Of a stretch of 32,698 nucleotides of DNA, positions 23,696 through 31,175 are shown piece after piece. Numbering within the stretch: the stretch's first letter is position 1; each line of letters opens with the position of its first letter. The stretch is from assembly GCA_017453685.1 (NCBI GenBank), contig JAFTEL010000109.1:1-32698 (forward strand), written 5' to 3'. The position numbers were made by a program, and so were the translations under genes. The notes beneath the pieces were generated by a model that saw nothing but the letters and a program-made list of their open reading frames with translations, was not told where the DNA came from and ran no database searches. This stretch comes from Clostridia bacterium (GTDB lineage: Bacteria; Bacillota; Clostridia; Oscillospirales; Acutalibacteraceae).

Positions 23696-23748
23696 GGGAG
23701 CGAAGCGAACCTCAATTCCGCATTCCGCACTCAGCATTCCGCATTCAC
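23696..23748. repeat. Outer right arm of the composite element, overlapping a gene end
   Basis: GGAGCGAAGCG mini-hairpin then 7-mers ATTCCGC, ATTCCGC, ACTCAGC, ATTCCGC, ATTCAC (23715-23748). On the minus strand the 7-mers encode the last residues and stop codon of the transporter gene. Confidence 0.88.
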
Positions 23749-25317
23749 TTGCTGCGGTTCTTCCTCTCTCATGTGGGTCAGGTTTTCCGCCATGCGGGTG
23801 CGGCGCTCGTTGAGTTCACGGTACATCCGGTCGCGGGTCTCTTTATCGACATTGTACCAGAACATGGGGATCATGCTGGACAGCACGATGAACGCGGGCA
23901 GGATGGTCGCCATGGCGAAGATCCATTTCTGCGCGCGCAGCGGCTGCTCGCGGCCTTCGGTGTAGGCGGTCTGGTCGTAGCCGACCCACTGCTTATAGCG
24001 CGGCTGCAGGATGTTGTTGATGCGCGCGGGAATTTTGCAGATGAAGGCGCTGGCAATGGAAAGCGTCGCCTCGTTGCGGTAGCCGCATTTCCATTCGATG
24101 TAGTCGTTGCACTCGTTGCCGATCTCGGCCAGAGAAATGGATTTGACGCCCCAGAAGGTGGCATAGATACATTCCCACACGGCGGTGACGGGGAACATGG
24201 GGATGCGCCCCTGGAAGAAATATTTGCCGTCCTTTTTGGTCTTGAGGAAACGGCCGTAAAACCAGAGCGGAATGTAGAAGGTTTTGGCAAACACCTGGCT
24301 GACCATGTAGAGCGATTTGGTGGAATACTTCGCGGCGAACTTGTTGTAATGTGCAAAGCCATAGGGCTGGAAGAAGAAGGAGGGAATGCCGGCAAAGGTC
24401 TCGAAGGTGGTCATGTTCAGCACCTGGCGGTAATAATCGTTGGTGGTCAACCCCGTGCCGAATGAACCGAGCGCATTGGAGAGCATGTACATCAGAACCG
24501 GCCGGTTGCTGAACACGATCTTCAGGCTCTCGAGCACCTTCGGCTTTTCGATGCGCTGGTGCACGCGCTCCTTGGCGATGGTGGCATACCACGAAACGAT
24601 CAAACCGGAAAGCAGGGCGGTGGCCGGGCCGATGACCATGAGCTGGCGGCGGATGAGGTAATCGGTGCCCTTGGTCGCCGCGGATTTAACCAGGCCGTTT
24701 TTGATGCTGTCCAAGGAGAACTCGATGATCAGATCGGGGATGCGGGAATACATGATGCTGAAATAGTTGGAAACAGCCAGCAGCCGCCTTCGGTCGGACG
24801 GGTAGGGCGTGATGGTGGACATATAGCCGCCGATGGCGACGTTGCGGAAGTTGCCCGTCAGCTCAATGAGCATATCCAGCACCGCGTAGACCAAAAGCTT
24901 GGGCAGATAGTTGAAGTTGTTGACGTGCTCCGGCGAAAACACCAGCGGCAGCAGCCAGTAAGCGGTGGCCAGCAGCGCAAACGGCAGGCCGCCCAAAAAG
25001 ATGTAGGGCACGAATTTGCCCCAGCGGGTGCGGGTCTTTTCCACCACGGTGGCCACGAGGAAATCATCCACGATGTCCCACACGCCGGCGATGACGTTGT
25101 AGGTGGATTGGAACGAGAGGCTCAGCTTCAGGATGCTGTCGTTGAACAGGTCTTTATGCCCGTCGATGTTGAAGCCGCGGCTGCCGTCGAACAGCATGTA
25201 GGCCAGCGTCTGCTTTTTGTTGATGACGCGGCGGTCCACGTCGACCAGCTCTCTGAGCTTTGCATTGACCTGCTCCAGCTCCTCAGCCGGGGTATAGGTT
25301 CTTTTTTCTTCCGACAT
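23731..25317 (-). CDS. GPH/MFS-type sugar:cation symporter-like transporter
   Basis: A polytopic membrane protein of 528 residues, resembling the glycoside-pentoside-hexuronide (MelB-like) branch of the major facilitator superfamily: an early segment with FDGSRGFN, an LSFQSTYNVIAGVWDIVDDFLVA helix in which WDIVDD recalls the MelB ligand/cation motif NxxWDxxND, and TRTRWGKFVPYI matching the conserved (K/R)-x-G-(K/R)-x-x-P-(Y/W) loop. About 10-12 hydrophobic segments follow, and both tails are unusually long and charged. The ATG at 25317 lies 9 nt from GGAGG. It follows the zinc-ribbon gene by 18 bp. The final residues VNAEC and the stop are encoded by repeat DNA. Confidence 0.82.
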   Translation of the reverse strand: MSEEKRTYTPAEELEQVNAKLRELVDVDRRVINKKQTLAYMLFDGSRGFNIDGHKDLFNDSILKLSLSFQSTYNVIAGVWDIVDDFLVATVVEKTRTRWGKFVPYIFLGGLPFALLATAYWLLPLVFSPEHVNNFNYLPKLLVYAVLDMLIELTGNFRNVAIGGYMSTITPYPSDRRRLLAVSNYFSIMYSRIPDLIIEFSLDSIKNGLVKSAATKGTDYLIRRQLMVIGPATALLSGLIVSWYATIAKERVHQRIEKPKVLESLKIVFSNRPVLMYMLSNALGSFGTGLTTNDYYRQVLNMTTFETFAGIPSFFFQPYGFAHYNKFAAKYSTKSLYMVSQVFAKTFYIPLWFYGRFLKTKKDGKYFFQGRIPMFPVTAVWECIYATFWGVKSISLAEIGNECNDYIEWKCGYRNEATLSIASAFICKIPARINNILQPRYKQWVGYDQTAYTEGREQPLRAQKWIFAMATILPAFIVLSSMIPMFWYNVDKETRDRMYRELNERRTRMAENLTHMREEEPQQVNAEC

Positions 25318-25335
25318 GATTTTCACCCTCCCCCG

Positions 25336-26133
25336 TTATTTGCGGTGCGCGCGCTCTTCCAAAGCCTTCTGTTCGGCTTCGGCGGCTTTTTCGCGCACTT
25401 CATCCTGCATTCTTTCGAGCGCTTCGACCATTTTTTTGCGGATCTCAAGGTCACTCACGCCCTGTTCGACCATGGCGAAATATTCGTCGCTCGGCAGCCC
25501 GCCGATGAGGCAGACCGTTTTGTTGAGCACGGGCAGCCCTTTGGCGGCAAGCACTTGATTATAGACGGTGATCACCAGAATCAGCCCGATGTAGACGAAC
25601 AGACCCGCGCCGAGCGGGCAGCCGCTCACGCCGAGACAGACCGCCGCGCCGACGGCGCACAGCAGCATGAACAGATCAAGGATCAGATTGCGCTGCCTGC
25701 CGTGCTTGCCCAGCGACATCACCGTGCAGCCCAGACACACTAAGATCATCACCGCCGACACGAGCAGCAAAACGACGCCGAGCGCGAACGGGTCGCCCCC
25801 GAACGCCTTGCCGAAATCGAGCGAGGACACGAGCTTGTAAACGCCGATGGCGTTGACGCTGCCCTGCGCCGTTTTGAACAGCGGCAGGAACAGCGCCGCC
25901 AGCGGCAGCACCGAGACCACGCTGCGCGAAACGGCGACGGGCGAACCCAAAAACGAGGACTTCGCGCGGTCGATCGACGGCTGGCTTTTGGCGTGGGCGA
26001 TCTCCGCCGCCTCGGTCTCCGCGAGCAGGCGTTCGTTGGATTTGAAATAGACCATGTTCACGCCGCAGTCGGGACAATCCGGCTTCCAGTTATACAGGTG
26101 CAGCTTGCGGCCGCAGTTCGGACAATGCGCCAT
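25336..26133 (-). CDS. Zinc-ribbon membrane protein of unknown function
   Basis: A 265-residue protein. The N-terminus holds a zinc ribbon of two CxxC knuckles: CPNCGRK at residues 4-10 and CPDCGVN about 14 residues later. Residues 60-205 contain about five membrane helices, and the C-terminal 60 residues are a charged helix (EALERMQDEVREKAAEAEQKALEE), probably a coiled coil. I do not recognise a family. It lies between the GH99-like enzyme gene (33 bp) and the transporter gene (18 bp), so it is probably part of the same sugar operon. The ATG at 26133 is preferred to a GTG three codons earlier because homologous zinc ribbons start immediately before the first Cys. Confidence 0.75.
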   Translation of the reverse strand: MAHCPNCGRKLHLYNWKPDCPDCGVNMVYFKSNERLLAETEAAEIAHAKSQPSIDRAKSSFLGSPVAVSRSVVSVLPLAALFLPLFKTAQGSVNAIGVYKLVSSLDFGKAFGGDPFALGVVLLLVSAVMILVCLGCTVMSLGKHGRQRNLILDLFMLLCAVGAAVCLGVSGCPLGAGLFVYIGLILVITVYNQVLAAKGLPVLNKTVCLIGGLPSDEYFAMVEQGVSDLEIRKKMVEALERMQDEVREKAAEAEQKALEERAHRK

Positions 26134-26166
26134 AATGATCACACCCTTTTTTGAATGAATTCTCGT

Positions 26167-27285
26167 TTAGTCAAACACTCTTTTGATGGCTTCCAGATAG
26201 CCGTAGCCGTACAGATCGTCCGGCTCCAGATAGCTCGTCTCCGTCCACTCGTTCCAACTGTTCACGGTGATGAGCGGCGCCGCCGTTTTGCCCTCACCCA
26301 GCATCTTGTCGGCAAGCTGACGGATGCTCTCACACGCTTCCTCAAACGCCTCGGGCGTGTTGTTGCGGATCACGCCGGGCACGAATTCTTTGAAGCGGAT
26401 GTTGTTGTCCCACCCGATGGTGATATTCGGATAAAACGGCGTTTTCCATGTGCGGTATTTTTCGCATTCCGCCAGATATTCGTTCAGCACCAGCCGATAA
26501 TCCTGATCGATGTTGATCGGCACGCACGCCCAGTTGTAATTGGTGAAGCTGTCAAACCCGATCAGCTCCATGAGTTCGCGGTAGGTATACGGTTCGCCCG
26601 TTTCCTCATTGGTGAAGGCGGAGGGGCGGTCGCTGAAAAACGCGAGCTGAAAATGCAGCCCCTTGAAGCCCGCGGCGACCGTTTTGGCGCGGAAGCGCTG
26701 CACACCCTCGCGCGCCGCCTGAAGACTCGGGAAGCTCTGCAAAAAGTTGCTCAGGTCGAAGATCATATAAACGGGGCAGCCGTCGATCTGATAATAGTTC
26801 GGCTGCTTGAAGTATTTTTCAATGGTGCGGTCGCAGATCTCGTCGAAGATTTTTTCCGTGACCTTGCCGTGCCACACCACGGTCTTCTGATCGTGGGAAT
26901 TGCGGATATCCCACAGATAGGTCGCGCTGTGGTTCGCCCACATCAGATAAAATTTCATCTCGCGGTTGTTGCGCGCTTTCAAAAAGCCGTCGTTCAGACA
27001 GTTTTCAAGGAACGGTCGGTCGTCGTACCAGTACCAGTCATAGATAAACGTGTTCACGCCGTGGCGCACCGCGGCGTTGATCTGCATTTCCATCACGTCG
27101 CTGCTGGCCTCGTTCACGTAGCCCCACAGCGGCTTGCGCGGCCAGCGGCAGCCCTCATAGCCCTTGTCGGTCATCGCCTTGACCGATTGCCATTCGCCGT
27201 AACCCTCCGACCAGAAAATATGGGCGCGCGGATCGTCGCCCGAATAGGACGGCCAGATGATGGCGGCAACGTCATACTTCGACAT
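26167..27285 (-). CDS. GH99-like (WbsX-type) glycan-active protein
   Basis: A 372-residue cytosolic protein of the Glyco_tran_WbsX/GH99-like group (PF14307). Marks are AAIIWPSYS at the N-terminus, FIYDWYWYDDRPFLEN, LMWANHS, the C-terminal VNSWNEWTETSYLEPDDLYGYGYLEA, and a barrel-like arrangement between. GH99 enzymes are endo-alpha-mannosidases; WbsX-like proteins are found in polysaccharide loci and their activity is mostly unproven. GGAGGG lies 7 nt before the ATG at 27285. It heads an operon with a membrane zinc-ribbon protein and an MFS sugar transporter and is divergent from an SGNH esterase, so it is probably catabolic rather than biosynthetic. Confidence 0.88.
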   Translation of the reverse strand: MSKYDVAAIIWPSYSGDDPRAHIFWSEGYGEWQSVKAMTDKGYEGCRWPRKPLWGYVNEASSDVMEMQINAAVRHGVNTFIYDWYWYDDRPFLENCLNDGFLKARNNREMKFYLMWANHSATYLWDIRNSHDQKTVVWHGKVTEKIFDEICDRTIEKYFKQPNYYQIDGCPVYMIFDLSNFLQSFPSLQAAREGVQRFRAKTVAAGFKGLHFQLAFFSDRPSAFTNEETGEPYTYRELMELIGFDSFTNYNWACVPINIDQDYRLVLNEYLAECEKYRTWKTPFYPNITIGWDNNIRFKEFVPGVIRNNTPEAFEEACESIRQLADKMLGEGKTAAPLITVNSWNEWTETSYLEPDDLYGYGYLEAIKRVFD

Positions 27286-27312
27286 AAAGCAACCCTCCGT
27301 TTCTTTGTTCCA

Positions 27313-27341
27313 TTGTAACAAAACGCGGGAATAATAACAAG
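27313..27341 (-). promoter_or_regulatory. Promoter of the GH99-like operon
   Basis: Minus strand TTGTTA (27341-27336), 17 nt, TACAAT (27318-27313), about 28 nt before the ATG. Confidence 0.75.
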
Positions 27342-27380
27342 CGTTCCCGAAAATTTTATGCGCGTTGGCGGAAGATATGG

Positions 27381-27386
27381 TATAAT
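27381..27386 (+). promoter_or_regulatory. Extended -10 promoter of the SGNH esterase gene
   Basis: TATAAT preceded by TG and one base; no good -35 at 17 bp spacing. GAGGAGG follows as the ribosome site. Confidence 0.65.
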
Positions 27387-27416
27387 ACAGCCAGATCCGA
27401 TCGAGGAGGCTTTTGC

Positions 27417-28475
27417 ATGAACAACCTGGAAAAAATCGACCGCAATTTTGCCGTAAAAGCGCCGGACGGTGCGGAGCGCGCGTGGCTGGATATCGAGCAG
27501 GCGCCGTTTCAGATCTGCGGTCTGATGCGCGAAGGCGACCGTTACGTGCGCCTGCCGTCCGCCGTTGCCGAACAGGTCAGCGACGGCGTGGCGTTCCTGA
27601 ATTACAACACCGCGGGCGGGCGCGTGCGCTTCGCCACCGATTCGCCGCGCATCGGTCTTCGGGCAAGCATGCACGGCATTTGCCGCATGCCGCACTTTAC
27701 GCTTTGCGGCAGCGCGGGGTTCGACCTGTACGACGATACGGGCGAAAAGCCCGTCTACCGCGGCACCTTTATGCCGCCCTATGAGTTTGAAGACGGCTAC
27801 GAGAGCGAAGTGTTCGTCGGCGAAGGCGGTCTGCGGCAGTACACGGTCAACTTCCCGCTTTACAGCGGCGTGAAAACGCTGGAGATCGGACTGCAAAACG
27901 GCAGCACGCTCGCCGCCTGTGAACACTATGAACCCGTGGAACCGATCGTGTATTACGGCTCCTCCATCACGCAGGGGGGCTGCGCCTCGCGCCCGGGCAA
28001 CGCCTATCAGGCGATGGTCTGCCGCGCGCTGGACTGCGACTTTTTGAACCTCGGCTTTTCCGGCAGCGCCAAAGCGGAGGACACGATCAGCGACTACATC
28101 GCCCGCCTGAACATGTCGGTGTTCGTTTACGATTATGACCACAACGCGCCCACCGCGGAATACCTGCAGGAGACCCACGAAAAAATGTTTCTGCGCTTCC
28201 GCGCCGCGCAGCCGACCACACCCGTCATTATGATGTGCCGCCCGCAGCCGAATCCGAACGAGGACGACCTCAGGCGGCTGGCGATCATTCAGGCAACCTA
28301 TGAAAACGCGAAAAAATGCGGCGACGAAAACGTGTATCTTATCAATATGCACCGCGCCGTGGCGGATTTCTGCGGCGACGGCGCCACGGTGGACAACTGC
28401 CACCCGAACGACCTCGGCTTTATGGCAATGGCCAACGCCGTGATCGACGCGATCCAAAGCAATTGCCTGCTTTGA
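27417..28475 (+). CDS. SGNH/GDSL-type carbohydrate esterase-like hydrolase
   Basis: A 352-residue two-domain protein. The N-terminal beta domain (about residues 20-170) has FTLCGSAGFDLYDDTG, the GxDLY signature (PF14607). The SGNH hydrolase domain has YYGSSITQG (nucleophile Ser), LGFSGSA (Gly block), and DNCHPNDLGF with the Asp-His pair. Such enzymes typically remove acetyl groups from plant or host glycans. There is no signal peptide, so it acts on imported sugars. GAGGAGG lies before the ATG. It is divergent from the GH99-like operon and likely belongs to the same pathway. Confidence 0.88.
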   Translation: MNNLEKIDRNFAVKAPDGAERAWLDIEQAPFQICGLMREGDRYVRLPSAVAEQVSDGVAFLNYNTAGGRVRFATDSPRIGLRASMHGICRMPHFTLCGSAGFDLYDDTGEKPVYRGTFMPPYEFEDGYESEVFVGEGGLRQYTVNFPLYSGVKTLEIGLQNGSTLAACEHYEPVEPIVYYGSSITQGGCASRPGNAYQAMVCRALDCDFLNLGFSGSAKAEDTISDYIARLNMSVFVYDYDHNAPTAEYLQETHEKMFLRFRAAQPTTPVIMMCRPQPNPNEDDLRRLAIIQATYENAKKCGDENVYLINMHRAVADFCGDGATVDNCHPNDLGFMAMANAVIDAIQSNCLL

Positions 28476-28480
28476 ATCAA

Positions 28481-28672
28481 GGCGAAATGCGGAAGGCGGA
28501 AGGCGGAATTGTGGGTCGCTTCGCTCCGATTATAATTATTCATGATTCATTAGCGCAGCGACTTCATTCTTCATTATTCATTGGGAAGCCGTTTTCCATC
28601 TTGGTTAAAATGGCGCGAAAAACGACGTATAAATGAATAATGAATCGTGAATAATGAAAAGTGAATAATTCC
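28481..28672. repeat. Composite heptamer dyad element, copy II (inverted)
   Basis: Inverted relative to copy I. The core 28583-28629 is the reverse complement of 21105-21151 with one difference in 47 positions. Flanking inner arms, including the AATGAAT-type heptamers and the CGCTNNGCT island, are also nearly identical. The outer arm 28485-28505 carries AATGCGG/AAGGCGG-type heptamers and GCTTCGC is at 28518-28524. It begins 6 bp after the SGNH stop. Confidence 0.9.
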
Positions 28673-28682
28673 ACTTTCGTTA

Positions 28683-28871
28683 GCGAAGCGACCCGTTTGA
28701 GTTTACAGTTTACAGTGATGATTGTGCACTGCGCGCACAAGTTATGATACGATCGCCTTTGCAGTGCAAACGCTGCCGCAGGCAGCTCATAACGCGGCGC
28801 AGCCGCTCATCACTCATCACGCGCCGTCAGGCGATCATAACTTCATAATTCCGCACTCCGCATTTCGCATT
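28683..28871. repeat. Mini-hairpin array with GTTATGA/TCATAAC words
   Basis: Two GTTTACA heptamers and one GTGATGA (28701-28721), then stems 28722-28740, 28758-28770 (loop AGT), 28773-28785 (loop GCA), 28794-28806 (loop GCA) and 28822-28833 (loop GTCA). Words are GTTATGAT (28741) on the left and CTCATAAC, CTCATCAC, ATCATAAC on the right (28786, 28807, 28834). It ends with ATTCCGC-type heptamers (28848-28871). Same plan as 3596-3750. Confidence 0.88.
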
Positions 28872-28909
28872 AAAAAACGGCGGCAAACTCGCGTTTGCTG
28901 CCGTTTTTT
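28872..28909 (-). terminator. Terminator of the rpmH-jag operon
   Basis: AACGGCGGCAAAC pairs with GTTTGCTGCCGTT around a TCGC loop (one G-T pair), flanked by A and T runs. It starts 1 nt after the jag stop codon and ends in TTTTTT on the minus strand. Confidence 0.92.
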
Positions 28910-28910
28910 C

Positions 28911-29927
28911 TTACTCTTCGGTTTTTTCTTCCGCGGGGGCTTCGACCGGTTTGTTCTTCGGTTCGATCTTGCCGTAGCGGCTGGTGCCCTCGATGTCGGA
29001 GCGGGGGCTGCGGGTGGGCTGCTGCGGGGCGCTGTTGGCGGGCTTGCGGTTCCGGTCGCCGCCGTGACCGCCTCGGCCGCCTCTGCCGCCGCGACCGCCT
29101 CTGCCGCCGCGCTGGTCGGGATGGGTGGGCTTGTAGCCGTCCGCCAGCGTGATGACGACCTTGCGCTCGCTGTCGGAGCCGACAGAGTGGGAATCCACGC
29201 CTTCAATGCCCTGAACGGCGGTGTGGATGATGCGGCGCTCGTAGGGGTTCATCGGGTCAAGCACGGCGTTGCGGCCGTATTTGAGCACCTTCGCCGACTG
29301 GCGCTTGGCCAGCTCCTTGAGCGTCTGCTCGCGCTTTTCGCGGTAGTTGCCGATGTTGATGGAAACGCGCTTATAGTGATCTTTGCCCTTGTTGAGGAAC
29401 AGGCGGATGAGATACTGAATGGCGTCGAGCGTTTCGCCGCGGCGGCCGATAACGACGCCGTAGTCCTCGCCGCAGTCCAGTTCGATGGAAACGCCGTCTT
29501 CCTCCTCGGTGAAGGTCATGGAACATTCCGTGATGCCCAGACCCTTGAGGATGGAACGGATGTAGGCTTCGGTCGCGTCAAAGCCGGGCGCGCTCACGGC
29601 GGGCTTGGCAGCCTTGGGCGCGGGCTTTTCCGCCTTGGGGGCAGGTTTATCGGTTTTCTGGGGCTTGTTGTTCTTCTGCTGCGCCGGTTTGTCGCCGCGG
29701 GGCGGACGATCGTTTCTGGCGGGCTTGGCGGGCTTTTCATCGGGCGCTTCGTAGAAGGCGCGGACCTTCGCCGGTTTTGCTTTGCCGAAGATACCGAGGG
29801 TCTTGCCCTTGGGCATTTCCAGCACTTCCTGCTGTACGGTTGCGGTTTCGGGCGCGTTGAGGGCTTTCTTGGCGTTTTCAAAGGCCTCGACAACGTCTTT
29901 GCCCAAACCGATTGCTTCCTTGATCAA
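28911..29927 (-). CDS. jag: RNA-binding protein Jag/KhpB with RGG tail
   Basis: A 338-residue cytosolic RNA-binding protein (Jag, EloR or KhpB), partner of KhpA, linked to cell elongation and division. The Jag_N domain is residues 1-55, with KTLGIFGKAKPAKV. A Lys/Pro/Ala-rich linker covers about 60-112. The KH domain holds GVVIGRRGETLDAIQYL, and the R3H domain has YRVSINIGNYREKRE and NPYERRIIH. After the R3H domain comes an uncommon Arg-Gly tail (GGRGGRGGRGGRGG), then a charged end. The start is a TTG, 7 nt after GGTGG. It is the last gene of the rpmH operon, 34 bp after yidC. Confidence 0.93.
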   Translation of the reverse strand: MIKEAIGLGKDVVEAFENAKKALNAPETATVQQEVLEMPKGKTLGIFGKAKPAKVRAFYEAPDEKPAKPARNDRPPRGDKPAQQKNNKPQKTDKPAPKAEKPAPKAAKPAVSAPGFDATEAYIRSILKGLGITECSMTFTEEEDGVSIELDCGEDYGVVIGRRGETLDAIQYLIRLFLNKGKDHYKRVSINIGNYREKREQTLKELAKRQSAKVLKYGRNAVLDPMNPYERRIIHTAVQGIEGVDSHSVGSDSERKVVITLADGYKPTHPDQRGGRGGRGGRGGRGGHGGDRNRKPANSAPQQPTRSPRSDIEGTSRYGKIEPKNKPVEAPAEEKTEE

Positions 29928-29961
29928 TTAATTTACCACCTTTGAATCAATCTACTTGTAA

Positions 29962-30933
29962 CTATTCTTGTGCTTTCTTCGCCGCAATGAGCTTCGTGTT
30001 GGCTTCTTTTGAACGGCGTTGGATCGTTTCTTCGACCATTGTTTTGGCAATGACCTTTTCGGGGCTGTAAATGCGGCCGACCAACAACACCTGAATGAAC
30101 GAATAGACGTTGTTGATGATCCAGTAAATACCGATCGCGGCCGGGAACAGCGTGACGAAATAAAGGGAGAACAGCGGCATACCGAAGGTCATGCAGCCCA
30201 TGGTCGCGTTGTTGGCCTGATTGGGGTTGGTGCGTTTGGAACGGATATAGCTGACGAGCGAGGACGCCATGGAAGTGAGGAACGACAGGATCGGGATGAG
30301 CAGCAGCAGATTCGCTTCTTTGAAGCTCGGATTCGAGCTCAGCTGCAGACCGAAAATCTTGAATTCTTTGTCGCCGAACAGTTTGATGCTCTGCAGCACT
30401 TTTTCGCCGATGCCGCTTTCCAGAGCGCTGTTCCAGATCTTGTCGAGATAGTCAATGACGGAAATTTCAACGGCGCGGCCGGTCACCACTTTGCTGCCGC
30501 TCGCCTCAAGATAGGCGTTGACCAGCTCGGTGAGCTTGGTGATGGTGCTTTCGCCGATGTGCAGGCAGTAGGTCAGCGGCTTGTAAACGGCGCCGTAAAG
30601 ACCGATGATGATCGGGAACTGGATGAGCAGCGGCAGACAGCCCTGATTCATGGGGTTGAAGCCTTCGCGCTGGTAGAGCGCCTGCTGTTCCTCCTGGATT
30701 TTGCGCTGCGCGTCTTTATCGCCCTTGTACCGCTCCTGAATACGGCGGAGCTTGGGCTGCAGACGAGCCTGCTTGGCGCTGCTCTTTTGCTGCGAAATGG
30801 CGCTGGGCAAAAGCACGATCTTGACCAGCAGCGCAAACACCGCGATCGCGACAAGATAATTCCCTAATAAATTGTAAAACTGTCCGAGAAGCCAGCCGAA
30901 CGGAACGGCAATGGCGTCGTAAAGACCGGTCAT
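29962..30933 (-). CDS. yidC: Membrane protein insertase YidC/OxaA
   Basis: A 323-residue polytopic insertase that places proteins into the membrane alone or with SecYEG. It is the Gram-positive type, without the large periplasmic domain. It has the amphipathic N-terminal segment, the conserved LLVKIVLLP helix with its polar groove, the coiled cytoplasmic loop (QQKSSAKQARLQPKLRRIQERYKGD), NQGCLPLLIQFPI, and the terminal pair of helices. The central extracytoplasmic region (about residues 125-195) is longer than in Bacillus SpoIIIJ. It lacks an evident lipobox. The ATG at 30933 overlaps the yidD TGA (ATGA) and follows GGAGG; the longer frame is a shadow of yidD. Confidence 0.95.
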   Translation of the reverse strand: MTGLYDAIAVPFGWLLGQFYNLLGNYLVAIAVFALLVKIVLLPSAISQQKSSAKQARLQPKLRRIQERYKGDKDAQRKIQEEQQALYQREGFNPMNQGCLPLLIQFPIIIGLYGAVYKPLTYCLHIGESTITKLTELVNAYLEASGSKVVTGRAVEISVIDYLDKIWNSALESGIGEKVLQSIKLFGDKEFKIFGLQLSSNPSFKEANLLLLIPILSFLTSMASSLVSYIRSKRTNPNQANNATMGCMTFGMPLFSLYFVTLFPAAIGIYWIINNVYSFIQVLLVGRIYSPEKVIAKTMVEETIQRRSKEANTKLIAAKKAQE

Positions 30934-31175
30934 GGATCGTCCTCCGTGTGGTGGTGATTCTTTTTCGGCGGCACCGGATCGTAACCGCCGGGGAACAAAA
31001 CATTGCACCTCAAAAGCCGCCGGATCGCCAGCAGGCTGCCGAAAAACGCGCCGTGCGTTTCGATCGCCTCCACGGCATATTCCGAACAGGTCGGGTAATA
31101 GCGGCACATGGGCGGCTTGTGGGGCGAGATCTTCGTCCGGTAAAACCGCAGCAGCCGCAGCAGAAACTGTTTCAT
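30930..31175 (-). CDS. yidD: Membrane protein insertion efficiency factor YidD
   Basis: An 81-residue membrane-associated protein that assists YidC. It has the family signature: RFYRTKISP, CRYYPTCSEYAVEAIETHG and RLLRCNVLFPGGYDPVP, with three conserved cysteines. An amphipathic basic N-terminus binds the membrane. The start overlaps the rnpA stop as ATGA and the stop overlaps yidC. Confidence 0.97.
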   Translation of the reverse strand: MKQFLLRLLRFYRTKISPHKPPMCRYYPTCSEYAVEAIETHGAFFGSLLAIRRLLRCNVLFPGGYDPVPPKKNHHHTEDDP

